A program made the position numbers and the translations under genes. Of a stretch of 64,000 nt of DNA, positions 8,823 through 18,103 are shown piece after piece. Each line of letters begins with the position of its first letter. Position 1 is the stretch's first letter. The stretch is taken from positions 1,978,001 to 2,042,000 of the forward strand of contig NZ_CP139957.1 in the NCBI RefSeq assembly GCF_034343125.1. The letters run 5' to 3'. The notes beneath the pieces were generated by a model, which did no database searches, had not been told where the DNA came from, and worked only from the letters and a program-made list of their open reading frames with translations. This DNA is from Caldicellulosiruptor danielii (GTDB lineage Bacteria; Bacillota; Thermoanaerobacteria; Caldicellulosiruptorales; Caldicellulosiruptoraceae).

Positions 8823-9510
8823 TCGCTTAATTATCAAACTTCCTGCTTGATTCAAAAAGTTGTCAATTATATGCTGCCTCTTGAGAGAAATCTTTGCAAG
8901 CTTTTTCCCAGATTTTATCCCCTGCTTGCTGTAAATTGACTGCAATCTTGCCCTTTCCTTGTTGTACCATCGGTTGACTGATTTTAGAAACCTTCCTTCT
9001 ATCAAAAAGGCAGTCCCAATGGTATCAACAACTGCTGCAAAATTGTCTACACCTAAATCTATTGCCAAATATCTGCCCCTGTCAAGATTACAAAACTTGT
9101 CTTCCTCCTCATACACATACTCAATCTCAAACCATCTGCCATGATACCTTGGTATTATCCTAACTTCCTTAATCTTTTTGCCTGTGATGTTTTTCGGCAG
9201 ATCAAAATACAAGTACTTCACTCCAAACTCTTTTGTAAAGCCCCTGCCAAGACTTAAACGCACTTTTTCACATTCTATTTTAAACTGATCCTTGGGAAAT
9301 ACAATCTGGTACATCTCATCCTTTGGTAGGTATTTTGGTATTGAAACTTTTTTATCCATTTTCCCTTCTTTTTTGGTTTTCAAAAGGCCCAAAAAGGATT
9401 TAAAAACCTCATCAACAGAAATAAGTGTTTGCTGTGCAACCTGTGAGGGCAAAAGCTTGTAGTTTTCGTTCTCCTTTACAACATGGAGTCTTCTTGCTTG
9501 ATTTATGATA
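8822..9510 (-). pseudogene. tnpB: TnpB (IS605-family OrfB) remnant
   Basis: The readable protein contains ENENYKLLPSQVAQQTL, the helical wedge domain, and the first RuvC motif AIDLGVDNFAAV (catalytic Asp). It then breaks off after ISLKRQHIIDNFLNQAG, where IS256-type sequence begins, so RuvC motifs II and III and the zinc finger are missing. The N-terminal 40-50 residues are also absent and no start codon is present. TnpB proteins are RNA-guided nucleases of IS200/IS605 elements; this one is dead, and its 3' omega-RNA end has been lost with the C-terminus. Confidence 0.75.
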
Positions 9511-9515
9511 AAAAA

Positions 9516-11981
9516 TCAAATCTTAAGATAAAACCCTGTATGTTCAAAAAATTCATTCGAGATACTTCTCAAGATTTCTTCGTTTGGCTTTACTGCCAGC
9601 TTTACCTTTACCTCTCTTGCTGAAGGATAAATACTGGGATTTTTTTGAATCTCTATATTGTATTTTGACAATATCTCTTTTAATATGTTTATCATTTCAG
9701 CCTGATTTATTGTCTGAGACACTTTTATATCCCATCCGGTTTTCTCTGAGAGTTCCTCAATCTTGTTTTTATACTTTTCGCCCACAAAAGGTGTCACAAA
9801 CGAAAGTTCTATATATTTTCCTCCTTCTTTAATGCTTTTCTTGTAAATCTTATCTTTTTCATTTTCAAAATAGAGGTCAATCAAAAGAAGAGCTTTGTTC
9901 TGTTCCATCCTGGGCTTTTGCAAATCTACCTTTTCTTCTTGATTTTTACCCTCCAAATCAAATATTAGACTTACTCCAGTTTCTTCTAAAAATTTTTCAG
10001 ATACACTTTTCATTTTCTCAAAATCATCTTTTATTTTCAAAATAATAGCATTTTTTACAGGATTATACGAAATTTTCAAAACCTTAACATTATAACCTTT
10101 GAGAAGATTTTTAACATATTCTGAAGCATACGTCAGATTAATATTGGGATTTATGTCAACCTTCCAGAGTGTCAACTTTTCAAATTCTTTTATTTTTTCT
10201 TCAAGCTTTTTTGTTGCCCCTGGAAAATGAAAATAAAATGTAACCACCTTGTTTTCAATGTCCATGCCAACCTTGTATAGTCCATATTCTGCAAATATTT
10301 CGAATGCAAGTTCTCGCATTCTGTTCTGCTCCATAGGCTTTGGCTTTAACCTTTCTTCTACCTCTTGGGCTGATAAAATCCTAAACATGTAGGGTTTTCT
10401 GGGATTTTGTTCAAAATAAACCGACTGTTTTAAAAGTTCAAAAACTCTGCTTACTTCCTCTTTTTCTAAAAATTCTTTCCCATTCCATACTAAAATGGCA
10501 TGTTCAGCAGTTATATGATTTGACTCTTGTTTATTCTCTACAAGGTACTGCCACAAAAGTTTCAAGTTCTCTTCATTTAAAAGTTCTTGATTGTTTAGTT
10601 TCCTAACATTGAAAAATGTAAGCTGCTTTCTTGGTTTTTCAATTGAAATTGTATTTACCTCACCATTTTGCGGAACAATTATATTTGCTTCAAGCTCCTT
10701 TACCGCCATATCTGAAATTTGTGAAATTGCATCTTCACTGCCATGTGCAAAAATGACAGTTCTTGGTTTTAACGTTGCCAAAAATCCAAGTATTCTATCT
10801 CTGTCGCTATGCGCCGAAAGCCCATACTTTTCAACCCTGCACTTTACTTCATATTCTTTGCCATTTAGCTCAATCTTTCTTTCGTTTTCAGGCAGTTCTG
10901 CAAGTTCAAGAAGTTTTCTTCCGGGTGCTTCTTCGTCCTGATACCCTGTTATTGCAATCAGGGCATTTTGACTTTGTACAATCTTTTCAGCATAAAAAAC
11001 AGAAGGTCCTCCTGTGAGCATACCAGAACTTGAAATTATAACACATGGGTCTGAAGAAGAAATTATTTCCTCTCTTTGTTTTTTGTCAGATACAACATTT
11101 ATGTTATCTGCTAAAAATATTTCTTCACCTTTCAAAACTCTCTTATAATACCGCGAAGACAAATAGGTGGGATTGTTCCTGTAAACCCTTATAACTTCTC
11201 TCACCATTCCATCAATGAAGACATTGAAACTGACCTTTCTTTTTTTCATATAGTTTCTGAGGATAAGAATAATCTCCTGAGCTCTTCCAATAGCAAAGGC
11301 AGGAATTAAAACTTTACCACCTTGTGATATAACCTCTGCTACTGTGTTAAAAAGCCTCTCTTCTTCAAAGCTTCTGTTTGTGTGAAGTCTGTCACCGTAG
11401 GTTGACTCGCATATGACAATATCAGGTCTAATTTTTGGAACTGAGGTTTTGTCGACAGTTAGCTGTCTGTCTGCTGAAAAGTCGCCTGTGTAAAGTATGC
11501 TGCCTTCTTGAGTCTGAATAAATATCATAGAAGCACCAAGGATATGGCCTGCTGGAAAAAATGTTGCTTTAATTCCTTCAATAGGTTCAAAGGTGTAGTT
11601 AAATCCATAAGTAAGAGTTCTATCAAGCAAATCTTCTACATTTTTCTCGGCATAGATAGGTATTTCATCTTCTGCAATCTCCATTATTCTCAAGCTATCA
11701 TACAAAAGCACCTTTATCAAATCTTTTGTTGGCTGATTTGTATAAAAGAAAATATGAGGATATTCTCTTGCAATAAGAGGAAGGCTTCCTATATGATCAA
11801 GGTGAGCATGCGAAATAAGACAAACGTCAACACCGCCAAGCTCGCGAAGAAGTTGCAAGTTTGGGAGCTTGTCTTCTTTCATTCTTATACCAGAGTCAAT
11901 AAGTATATTTTTGCCTAAAGCTTTTATTAAAACGCACGATGCGCCAACTTCCTTGGCTCCGCCAAGAAATACAATCTCCAT
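9516..11981 (-). CDS. Beta-CASP metallo-beta-lactamase-fold hydrolase with long C-terminal extension
   Basis: 821 aa. The N-terminal 450 residues are a complete CPSF73-like metallo-hydrolase: motif 2 HAHLDH, later metal ligands in FFPAGHILGASM and LYTGDFSADRQL, and beta-CASP motifs PAFAIGRAQEII, ISSSGMLTGG and a final GLSAHSDRD. Such enzymes are RNA endo/exonucleases. The last 370 residues are unusual, with repeated alpha/beta segments (KEFEKLTLWKVDINPNINL; FLEETGVSLIFDLEG; LSEKTGWDIKVSQTIN) suggesting tandem nucleic-acid-binding domains. It is followed immediately by the decayed tnpB. An RNA-processing role is inferred from the family. Confidence 0.8.
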   Translation of the reverse strand: MEIVFLGGAKEVGASCVLIKALGKNILIDSGIRMKEDKLPNLQLLRELGGVDVCLISHAHLDHIGSLPLIAREYPHIFFYTNQPTKDLIKVLLYDSLRIMEIAEDEIPIYAEKNVEDLLDRTLTYGFNYTFEPIEGIKATFFPAGHILGASMIFIQTQEGSILYTGDFSADRQLTVDKTSVPKIRPDIVICESTYGDRLHTNRSFEEERLFNTVAEVISQGGKVLIPAFAIGRAQEIILILRNYMKKRKVSFNVFIDGMVREVIRVYRNNPTYLSSRYYKRVLKGEEIFLADNINVVSDKKQREEIISSSDPCVIISSSGMLTGGPSVFYAEKIVQSQNALIAITGYQDEEAPGRKLLELAELPENERKIELNGKEYEVKCRVEKYGLSAHSDRDRILGFLATLKPRTVIFAHGSEDAISQISDMAVKELEANIIVPQNGEVNTISIEKPRKQLTFFNVRKLNNQELLNEENLKLLWQYLVENKQESNHITAEHAILVWNGKEFLEKEEVSRVFELLKQSVYFEQNPRKPYMFRILSAQEVEERLKPKPMEQNRMRELAFEIFAEYGLYKVGMDIENKVVTFYFHFPGATKKLEEKIKEFEKLTLWKVDINPNINLTYASEYVKNLLKGYNVKVLKISYNPVKNAIILKIKDDFEKMKSVSEKFLEETGVSLIFDLEGKNQEEKVDLQKPRMEQNKALLLIDLYFENEKDKIYKKSIKEGGKYIELSFVTPFVGEKYKNKIEELSEKTGWDIKVSQTINQAEMINILKEILSKYNIEIQKNPSIYPSAREVKVKLAVKPNEEILRSISNEFFEHTGFYLKI

Positions 11982-11983
11982 CT

Positions 11984-12898
11984 TTAAACCTTCACTCCAT
12001 TACCAAGATTTTTTTCATTATTTAGCTCAGCTACAATCATCCCAACTAAAATTAAACCACATCCTACATAAGAAATCAAAGGTAAAATCTCAGTTGTGTT
12101 GTTTGGCCCAGAAGGTATTATGGCAGAAAAAATTGCACCAAAAACAGGCTCAGCAGAAAAAATGAGTGCTGTATGAGTGGGCGTTGTGTATTTCTGAACA
12201 AACACTTGAGCAGTAAATGCTAATGCTGTCCCTAAGATACCTGTTATCAAAATAGTAATAATGGCTATAAAATTTATTTTAACATTTATAAGGTCAATAC
12301 CAAATATCATTGCAACCAACACATACAAAAATGCTGCGCTCATCAGCTGAAAAATTGCAATGTTTATTGTGTTTACATTATCTTTTGCTGTGAATATGTC
12401 AATAAAGATAATTTGAAACACAAACCCAAGGTCAGCAAGAAGTGTAAGAAAATCACCAAAATTAAAATTTGAAAATTTTACACCACTTAAAAGCCAAAGC
12501 CCAGCAAAAGCCAATATAACACCAACTATTACGTTAATTTTAGGTATCTTTCTCTCAATCAGAGCCACAAATGCAGGGACCAAGATGACAGTCAGCCCAG
12601 TTATAAAAGCTGATTTAGACGCATATGTATATTTTAGTCCTATGACCTGCAATAGCATCCCAGCAAATAGAAAAAATCCAATGATACTGCCATAAAGAAC
12701 TTCCCTTAATTTCAAACTTCTTAAATTTTTCCATAATATTGCTATAACTATCAGCCAGGCAAGTATAAATCTGATAGCCAAAAATGCCACTGGGTCCATA
12801 TCTAAAACAGTGTTTTTCATGAGTACAAACGAACTTCCCCACACCATTGTAACAAAAAGCAAAATGGTATCTGCTAAAATCTTTCGTTTCCTACTCAA
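11984..12898 (-). CDS. EamA/DMT-family transporter
   Basis: 304 aa with ten hydrophobic segments in two repeats, the typical EamA layout. The first helix ends in MVWGSSFVLMK and the second half has ILGTALAFTAQVFVQKYTTPT plus AEPVFGAIFSAI, both family signatures. It is a drug/metabolite exporter of unknown substrate. It ends 2 bases before the start of the metallohydrolase gene, so the two are probably cotranscribed, although no functional link is evident. Confidence 0.85.
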   Translation of the reverse strand: MSRKRKILADTILLFVTMVWGSSFVLMKNTVLDMDPVAFLAIRFILAWLIVIAILWKNLRSLKLREVLYGSIIGFFLFAGMLLQVIGLKYTYASKSAFITGLTVILVPAFVALIERKIPKINVIVGVILAFAGLWLLSGVKFSNFNFGDFLTLLADLGFVFQIIFIDIFTAKDNVNTINIAIFQLMSAAFLYVLVAMIFGIDLINVKINFIAIITILITGILGTALAFTAQVFVQKYTTPTHTALIFSAEPVFGAIFSAIIPSGPNNTTEILPLISYVGCGLILVGMIVAELNNEKNLGNGVKV

Positions 12899-12940
12899 GT
12901 TTTTTCTTCCTTTCTGTATAAAAATCTTTATTGGCAGCTA

Positions 12941-12972
12941 AAAAGGGCTGCCATTAACCTGAGACAGCCCTC
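12941..12972 (-). terminator. Terminator of the amino acid transport operon
   Basis: On the minus strand AGGGCTG ... CAGCCCT is followed by TTTTT. It lies about 45 bases after the ATPase gene. Confidence 0.7.
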
Positions 12973-13014
12973 TTATTCTTTTTCTTAAATATACATTTTT
13001 TAATCTTACCACAA

Positions 13015-13800
13015 TTACAGTATCTTTTGTAAAAACTGTCTTGTCCTCTCTTGCTTTGGATTTGTGAAAATCTCTTCAGGCAGCCCTTCCTCCACAATCT
13101 TCCCCTTGTCCATAAACACAACCCTGTTTGCAACCTCTCGAGCAAACCCCATCTCATGGGTCACAACAAGCATTGTCATGCCTTCCCTTGCCAGCTCTTT
13201 CATGACGTTCAAAACCTCACCGACAAGTTCAGGGTCAAGCGCAGATGTCGGCTCATCAAACAGCATTACCTTTGGTTTCATAGCCAAAGCTCTGGCAATT
13301 GCAACTCTTTGCTGCTGTCCCCCTGAAAGCTGTGAAGGATATGAATTTGCCTTGTCTTTGAGTCCTACCTTCTCAAGGAGTTTCATACCAAGCTCCACTG
13401 CCTCTTCTTTTTTCATTTTATTCACAACAACAGGTCCAACTATCACATTCTCAAGTGCTGTCATGTGAGGAAACAGATTAAATCTTTGAAATACCATACC
13501 TATCTGCGAACAAAATCTTGCTATCTCTTTTGAGCTGTGTTTTTTATGTTTTTCGTGAAATCCCTTGTCTTCAATAACAAATCCGTCAATTTCAATATAC
13601 CCTGAGTTGATTCTCTCTAAATGGTTAAGGCAGCGCAAGAAAGTGCTTTTGCCAGATCCAGACGGTCCTATTATAACCACAACTTCTCCTCTGTTTACCT
13701 CTAAGGACACCTTGTCCAGCACAAGATTGTGTCCGAAATATTTAACAATGTTCTTTGTAATAATTATTTTTCTACTGTTTATTGCATTATTGTTGCTCAT
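13015..13800 (-). CDS. Polar amino acid ABC transporter, ATP-binding protein
   Basis: 261 aa from the ATG at 13800; a TTG 21 bases further up is a less likely start. Walker [10 protein letters not shown], signature [15 protein letters not shown], Walker [15 protein letters not shown] and the switch histidine in [11 protein letters not shown] are all intact. GlnQ/HisP-like. It overlaps the permease gene by 14 bases. The transporter as a whole is probably crippled, because its binding-protein gene is interrupted by an insertion sequence. Confidence 0.9.
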   Translation of the reverse strand: MSNNNAINSRKIIITKNIVKYFGHNLVLDKVSLEVNRGEVVVIIGPSGSGKSTFLRCLNHLERINSGYIEIDGFVIEDKGFHEKHKKHSSKEIARFCSQIGMVFQRFNLFPHMTALENVIVGPVVVNKMKKEEAVELGMKLLEKVGLKDKANSYPSQLSGGQQQRVAIARALAMKPKVMLFDEPTSALDPELVGEVLNVMKELAREGMTMLVVTHEMGFAREVANRVVFMDKGKIVEEGLPEEIFTNPKQERTRQFLQKIL

Positions 13801-14449
13801 ACTTCCCCAGCCTCTTTTCAAGCCAATTGAATATTGTAGAAAAAATTGTGGTAAGAGCCAAATATATCACAAGCGCAGCTATATAAATCTCTGCATCCCT
13901 TCCTGTTTGAGATGCTTTTAACTGTGCAGCGCGCATAAGCTCAACCATTCCTATTGTTGATACCAGCGATGAGTCTTTCAAAAGTGCAATAAACTCATTA
14001 CCAATTGGTGGTATCAATCTCTTGTATGTTTGAGGAACAATTATATGTCTCATGGTCTGAAGGTATGTCATACCAAGAGCCTTTGCTGCTTCGTACTGCC
14101 CTTTATCAATTGATAGAATTGCTGCCCTTATTATCTCTGCAGTGTAAGCACCTGAGTTGATAATAAGAGCAATTGCACCCGCCAAAAAGGCTGGCAGTGT
14201 CAGAGCAGGAACAATTTTGGGAAGACCATAATAAATAAAGAATATCTGCAAAAGTAGTGGTGTTCCTCTAAAAAGCCAAACATAAAAGCTCCCAATATAA
14301 TTTAAAATCTTAATTTTTGAAATTCTAAAAAGAGCTGCAACAAGTCCAAATACAAGCCCGATTGTAACAGCAATAGCAGTAAGTTCAATTGTAACAACGC
14401 TTGCTTTTAAAAGAACAGGAAAGTACTTTATTATGACACTGTCTGTCAA
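13787..14449 (-). CDS. Polar amino acid ABC transporter, permease
   Basis: 220 aa, five membrane segments, with the HEQ-family start [18 protein letters not shown], the motif [20 protein letters not shown], and the EAA loop [20 protein letters not shown] that contacts the ATPase. The gene lies 17 bases downstream of the remaining binding-protein fragment. It most resembles histidine/glutamine/cystine-type importers; substrate cannot be read from the sequence. Confidence 0.9.
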   Translation of the reverse strand: MTDSVIIKYFPVLLKASVVTIELTAIAVTIGLVFGLVAALFRISKIKILNYIGSFYVWLFRGTPLLLQIFFIYYGLPKIVPALTLPAFLAGAIALIINSGAYTAEIIRAAILSIDKGQYEAAKALGMTYLQTMRHIIVPQTYKRLIPPIGNEFIALLKDSSLVSTIGMVELMRAAQLKASQTGRDAEIYIAALVIYLALTTIFSTIFNWLEKRLGKYEQQ

Positions 14450-14466
14450 CTCATGCCACCTCTATT

Positions 14467-14771
14467 TTACTTTGTAATGTCTTCACCAAACCATTTTTCA
14501 GATATTTTCGCAATAGTTCCGTCCTTCTTTAACTGCTCTAAAATCTTTTGAATTTCATTGTACAGGTCCTTGTCCTCTTTTCTGAGAGCTATTCCCACAG
14601 GCTCTCTTTCAAGCTGAGCAGGTGCTATATCAAACTTTTCAGGATTTTGCTTTTTATAGTAGTAAGCAACAACACTGTCTATCACAACTGCTTTTATTCT
14701 TCCAATGTCAAGGTCGTTGAAAGCATCAGTTATCCTTTCATATCGTGTGACATCCTTTTCATAGTTTATAA
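14467..14771 (-). pseudogene. Amino acid-binding protein, C-terminal part cut off by the insertion sequence
   Basis: About 100 codons of a family-3 solute-binding protein, from INYEKDVTRYERITDAF to ISEKWFGEDITK. Its N-terminal half lies 1.85 kb away at 16622-17129; the 11-bp target duplication ATAGTTTATAA at both junctions encodes the shared 'INY'. Rejoining the parts restores the fold. An ORF beginning with a Met from insertion-sequence DNA (MQKAI) exists, but would lack the signal peptide. Confidence 0.85.
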
Positions 14772-16621
14772 TAGCCTTTTGCATAAACGCTCAAGATGAG
14801 CGTTATCAAGCTCTTCAAAACTTTTAAAAAAGTCTTCCTTCCTCCTCATAGATAGTGTAAAATTTATCTATATAAAACATACTTTCTATGAGGAGGAAGA
14901 TAAAATGTTCAAAAAGCAAAACAAACAACTATCTTTTCTCGAACTCTATGAGCACGTTAAAAACGTTGCTCTCAATAACCCACACACTTTGCTCGGCTTT
15001 TTCAGCAATTTCATTGATTTAAACCAGTTCATACCTACATCCTTCTTCAAAACTTACTACAAATACTTCGGAAGACAAAGAGATTTCTCTTTGCAATCTA
15101 TGCTCTGCGCTTTCTTCGTCCAAAAAATCCTCAAACTCCCTACATTAACTCAGTTGCGCGCTATCTTACTCAACTCCTACGAGCTCAGAACCTTCTGCAA
15201 CTTCAATAAAATACCTTCTATCTCTACATTCTCAAGATTCAGAAAAATATTTTGCCTTGATATTGAAAAACTTTTCTACAATATCGCAAACTATGCCCAC
15301 AATATCGCCCCTTAGAATAAACCCTGACCTTGCTTCTACTATCATCTTCGACACTACCGCTTTAGAACCCAAGGTCAAAGAAAATAACCCTAAATTCATT
15401 CAAGCACAACTTAAAAAAACTAAGTCACAAAACCCTGACCTACAATCTCATCTTGTCTATTCTCTTACATATTCTAACCTCCCTCAAACTGCTTCTGCTT
15501 CCCCATATATCACTCGTATGTTTGCTAATGGTCATTTCTGCTATGGTTACAAATTCTCTATTCTAACCAATGGCTTCGGTATTCCTCTTGTAATCTCACC
15601 TGCTTTTACTTTCCTTCAAGCTGATACATCTGACCCAAACTGTGCTAAAGCTATCTCCGATTCAAAAGCTCTTATCCCTGCTTTGATTAGTTTGAATAAA
15701 AACTTTCAAAACTCTTTCTCAACCTTCATCGCTGATAGCGCTCTTGACTCATATGCAATTTACTCTACTTTAATCAATAACTTTAAATTCTCTAAAGCTA
15801 TTATCCCTATAAATCCAAGAGGCTCAAAATCAAATTTAACCTCGTCTACTTCCGACCCAAATATTTCTATATCGTCAGAAGGTGTGCCCTTTTGTAATAA
15901 GCTTAACAAACCTTTTATCCGTGAAGGTTTTTGTAATGGCAAAAATCGCTCACCACGAATTAAGTGGCGTTGCCCCTGTTCTCAAATTAAAGATGGTAAA
16001 CGCTTTTGCAACTGCCCGCATCCCTGTACTTCTTCTAAGTCAGGTAGGATGTTCTATACCTACCCAGACTCTGACTTGCGCAACTTCCCTGGCATAGACA
16101 GAAATTCCAAAGAATTTGAGCAGCTCTACAAATCAAGAGTTACTACAGAAGCAAACTATCTTCCAGCTAAAATTTTTCCTCGGCTATGATACATTATTCT
16201 CCTATGACCATACTTCACTTTTTTCTGACCTCTTACTCTCTGCTATCTGTATGCTTTTGATTTTTATTCTCTCTTACTTTATCTTAACATCTCACAAAAA
16301 CATTACTTACAAAAAACTTCAAAAACTTAAAAAACTTATAGCGTAAGCCTAACTTCAGCTTCTAACAAATTCCTTTTTGCTTATTCTGCATAAACTTTCT
16401 TCTTCATCTAAAAGCCCTTTAACAATCACTTTCAAAAGGGCTTAAGATAATTTTGCCTTTTTTGAATTTGGTATCACTTACCATTTGTCTGGTATATGCT
16501 TTTATTGTTTGCAATGCTATATAATGGCATCTGTAAATACTCTTACTTATCATCTGCCTTGTTCTTTATTACTTCATTTCCATTTTATTGCTCACATTTT
16601 CAGCTATTTTGCAAACGCCTA
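14772..16621 (+). mobile_element. IS1182-like insertion sequence, copy 1 (1850 bp)
   Basis: The ends were set by comparing it with copy 2 and by the target duplication: ATAGTTTATAA at 14761-14771 and 16622-16632. Ends are imperfect inverted repeats, TAGCCTTTTGCATAAA on the left and TAGGCGTTTGCAAAA from the right. It is one base longer than copy 2 because of a CCCC versus CCC run in the transposase gene. Size, single transposase and long variable target duplications fit what I know of the IS1182 family. It lies in the amino acid-binding-protein gene, in opposite orientation. Confidence 0.85.
14905..16346 (+). pseudogene. DDE transposase, copy 1, frameshifted
   Basis: Same protein as copy 2 (33234-34517), but a fourth C at 15308-15311 breaks the frame after residue 133, giving two overlapping ORFs (14905-15315 and 15257-16189). 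The first carries the helical N-terminal domain, the second the DDE core (IIFDTTALEPKVKE; FIADSALDSYAIYSTL). As in copy 2, the final helix continues only in the +1 frame up to 16346. This copy should be inactive unless the C run is a sequencing error. Confidence 0.8.
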
Positions 16622-17129
16622 ATAGTTTATAAACTTCATCTTTTGAACAGCACTGTCACCTGTTGTGTTTGCTTGAACGCCTATCTTAATCCCTTTTAAA
16701 TCTTCAAAACTTTTGATTGAGTTGTCACCCCTTTTTACAGCAATAACCTGACGAATGTAAAGGTATGGCCCTGCTAAATTGAAAGCTTTCTTTCTCTCAT
16801 CTGTGATACTAAAGCATGAAATAATAGCATCAAACTTTTTGGACTTTAAAGCGCTCTGGATTCCGCTCCAGTCAACTGCAACAATCTTTAACTTTGCACC
16901 AAGCTTTTTAGCTATCTCATTTGCCAAGTCAACGTCAAACCCTACTGTGTTGTTGTTATCATCAGTAAACTCCATTGGGCGGGAACGTGTTATCCATACC
17001 AACTACAAACTCTTTGGTCTTTTTTATCTTCTCTAAGGTTGTCATGTTTTGGTCATTTGACGAACAACCACTTAAAAACGGAATAAAAAGAGATATTAGT
17101 AAAACCAATGCTATGGCTTTCTTATACAT
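16622..17129 (-). pseudogene. Amino acid-binding lipoprotein, N-terminal part, disrupted
   Basis: Start ATG at 17129 with AAAGGGG, then a lipoprotein signal peptide with lipobox LSGC. The mature part follows: VVGMDNTFPP, then a one-base frameshift near 16975 (an extra A), then MEFTDDNNNTVGFDVDLANE and FSITDERKKAFNLAGPYLY, typical of family-3 solute-binding proteins. It ends at the insertion sequence. With both a frameshift and an insertion the importer has lost its receptor, though the permease and ATPase remain intact. Confidence 0.85.
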
Positions 17130-17233
17130 TTTTAAATATCCCCTTTCGTTGATTTAATTTATAAACGTACCTTAATAATTATACACCCGTTTTGAATTTT
17201 ATCAATATTAATTTTAAGCAAAACTCAGTGTTC

Positions 17234-18067
17234 TTAATTGAAAACAGCCTTGCTCAAAATATATGCAATCCACTCTCTTGTTGCAAAACTCTTTAACTTC
17301 AACCCTTTTATCTCGTCAGCACTTATAAGTCGGCTGTCCACAAAAGCATTTATATACTGGTTTGCCCACGACTTGTAATCATTTTTTGAGAAAGACTTAA
17401 GCTTAAGATACCTTGCCAAAATCGCAAATGCCTGCTCATAAGTAACCCCATCATTCGGCCTGAAAACAAGCCTATTTTGTTTATCTTTCACCCCTGTGAT
17501 AATTCCCATCTTATAAAGGGTTTCTATCTCAGATTTTGCCCAGCAGTTTTGAATGTCAGAAAAAGAATACTTTTTGATGTTCTTTTCTATTTTTATATCA
17601 AACACATTTACAAAAAGCTTCACAAACTCCTGACGGGTAACAATATTTTTCGGTCTGAAAGTGCCATCTTTATACCCATCAATCTTGCCAACGCTTGCAA
17701 GAAAAAGAATGTGGTTTTTGTATGGCGAATTTTTAATATCACTAAACAGCAAAGAACCATCAGAAGGCATAAGAATTACTCTAACTGGCAGGATAAACAT
17801 GCTCTGTGGAATCAAAACCGAATTTGACTCAGACGAAAAAGTTTTTTTGTCAGAAAAATAAACTGTCAGTTGTCTGTCTGAATCTCTTGTAAATCCTTTT
17901 ACGTAGTAGGTCTTATTTGTCTTTGAATACAGTACAACTTTCATATTATTCGAACCATTAAAGTAGTATTCAACCTTGCAAAACACATCTGCTGCAAAAA
18001 CCTTGGGTTGCCATAAAATTACTGCTACCAATATCAAACAAATAAGAGTTTTTTGAAAAACTTTCAT
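17234..18067 (-). CDS. Secreted SLH-domain protein (277 aa)
   Basis: Signal peptide at residues 1-25 (ending PKVFAAD), a beta-rich region of about 80 residues, then three S-layer-homology repeats from about residue 110: HILFLASVGKIDGYKDGTFRP..VTRQEFVKLFVNVF, the second around SEIETLYKMGIITGV..FRPNDGVTYEQAFAILARYL, and a weaker third. SLH repeats bind pyruvylated wall polysaccharide. It is the last of three envelope genes in a row and may be cotranscribed with them. Confidence 0.85.
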   Translation of the reverse strand: MKVFQKTLICLILVAVILWQPKVFAADVFCKVEYYFNGSNNMKVVLYSKTNKTYYVKGFTRDSDRQLTVYFSDKKTFSSESNSVLIPQSMFILPVRVILMPSDGSLLFSDIKNSPYKNHILFLASVGKIDGYKDGTFRPKNIVTRQEFVKLFVNVFDIKIEKNIKKYSFSDIQNCWAKSEIETLYKMGIITGVKDKQNRLVFRPNDGVTYEQAFAILARYLKLKSFSKNDYKSWANQYINAFVDSRLISADEIKGLKLKSFATREWIAYILSKAVFN

Positions 18068-18103
18068 CTTGCTCTATCACCTTCTTGTCCACAATATTTT
18101 TTA

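Noticed and set aside
15760-15942. 60-codon minus-strand ORF inside the insertion sequences (also 34088-34270)
   Set aside because: It repeats exactly because the element is duplicated. No ribosome site; shadow of the transposase.
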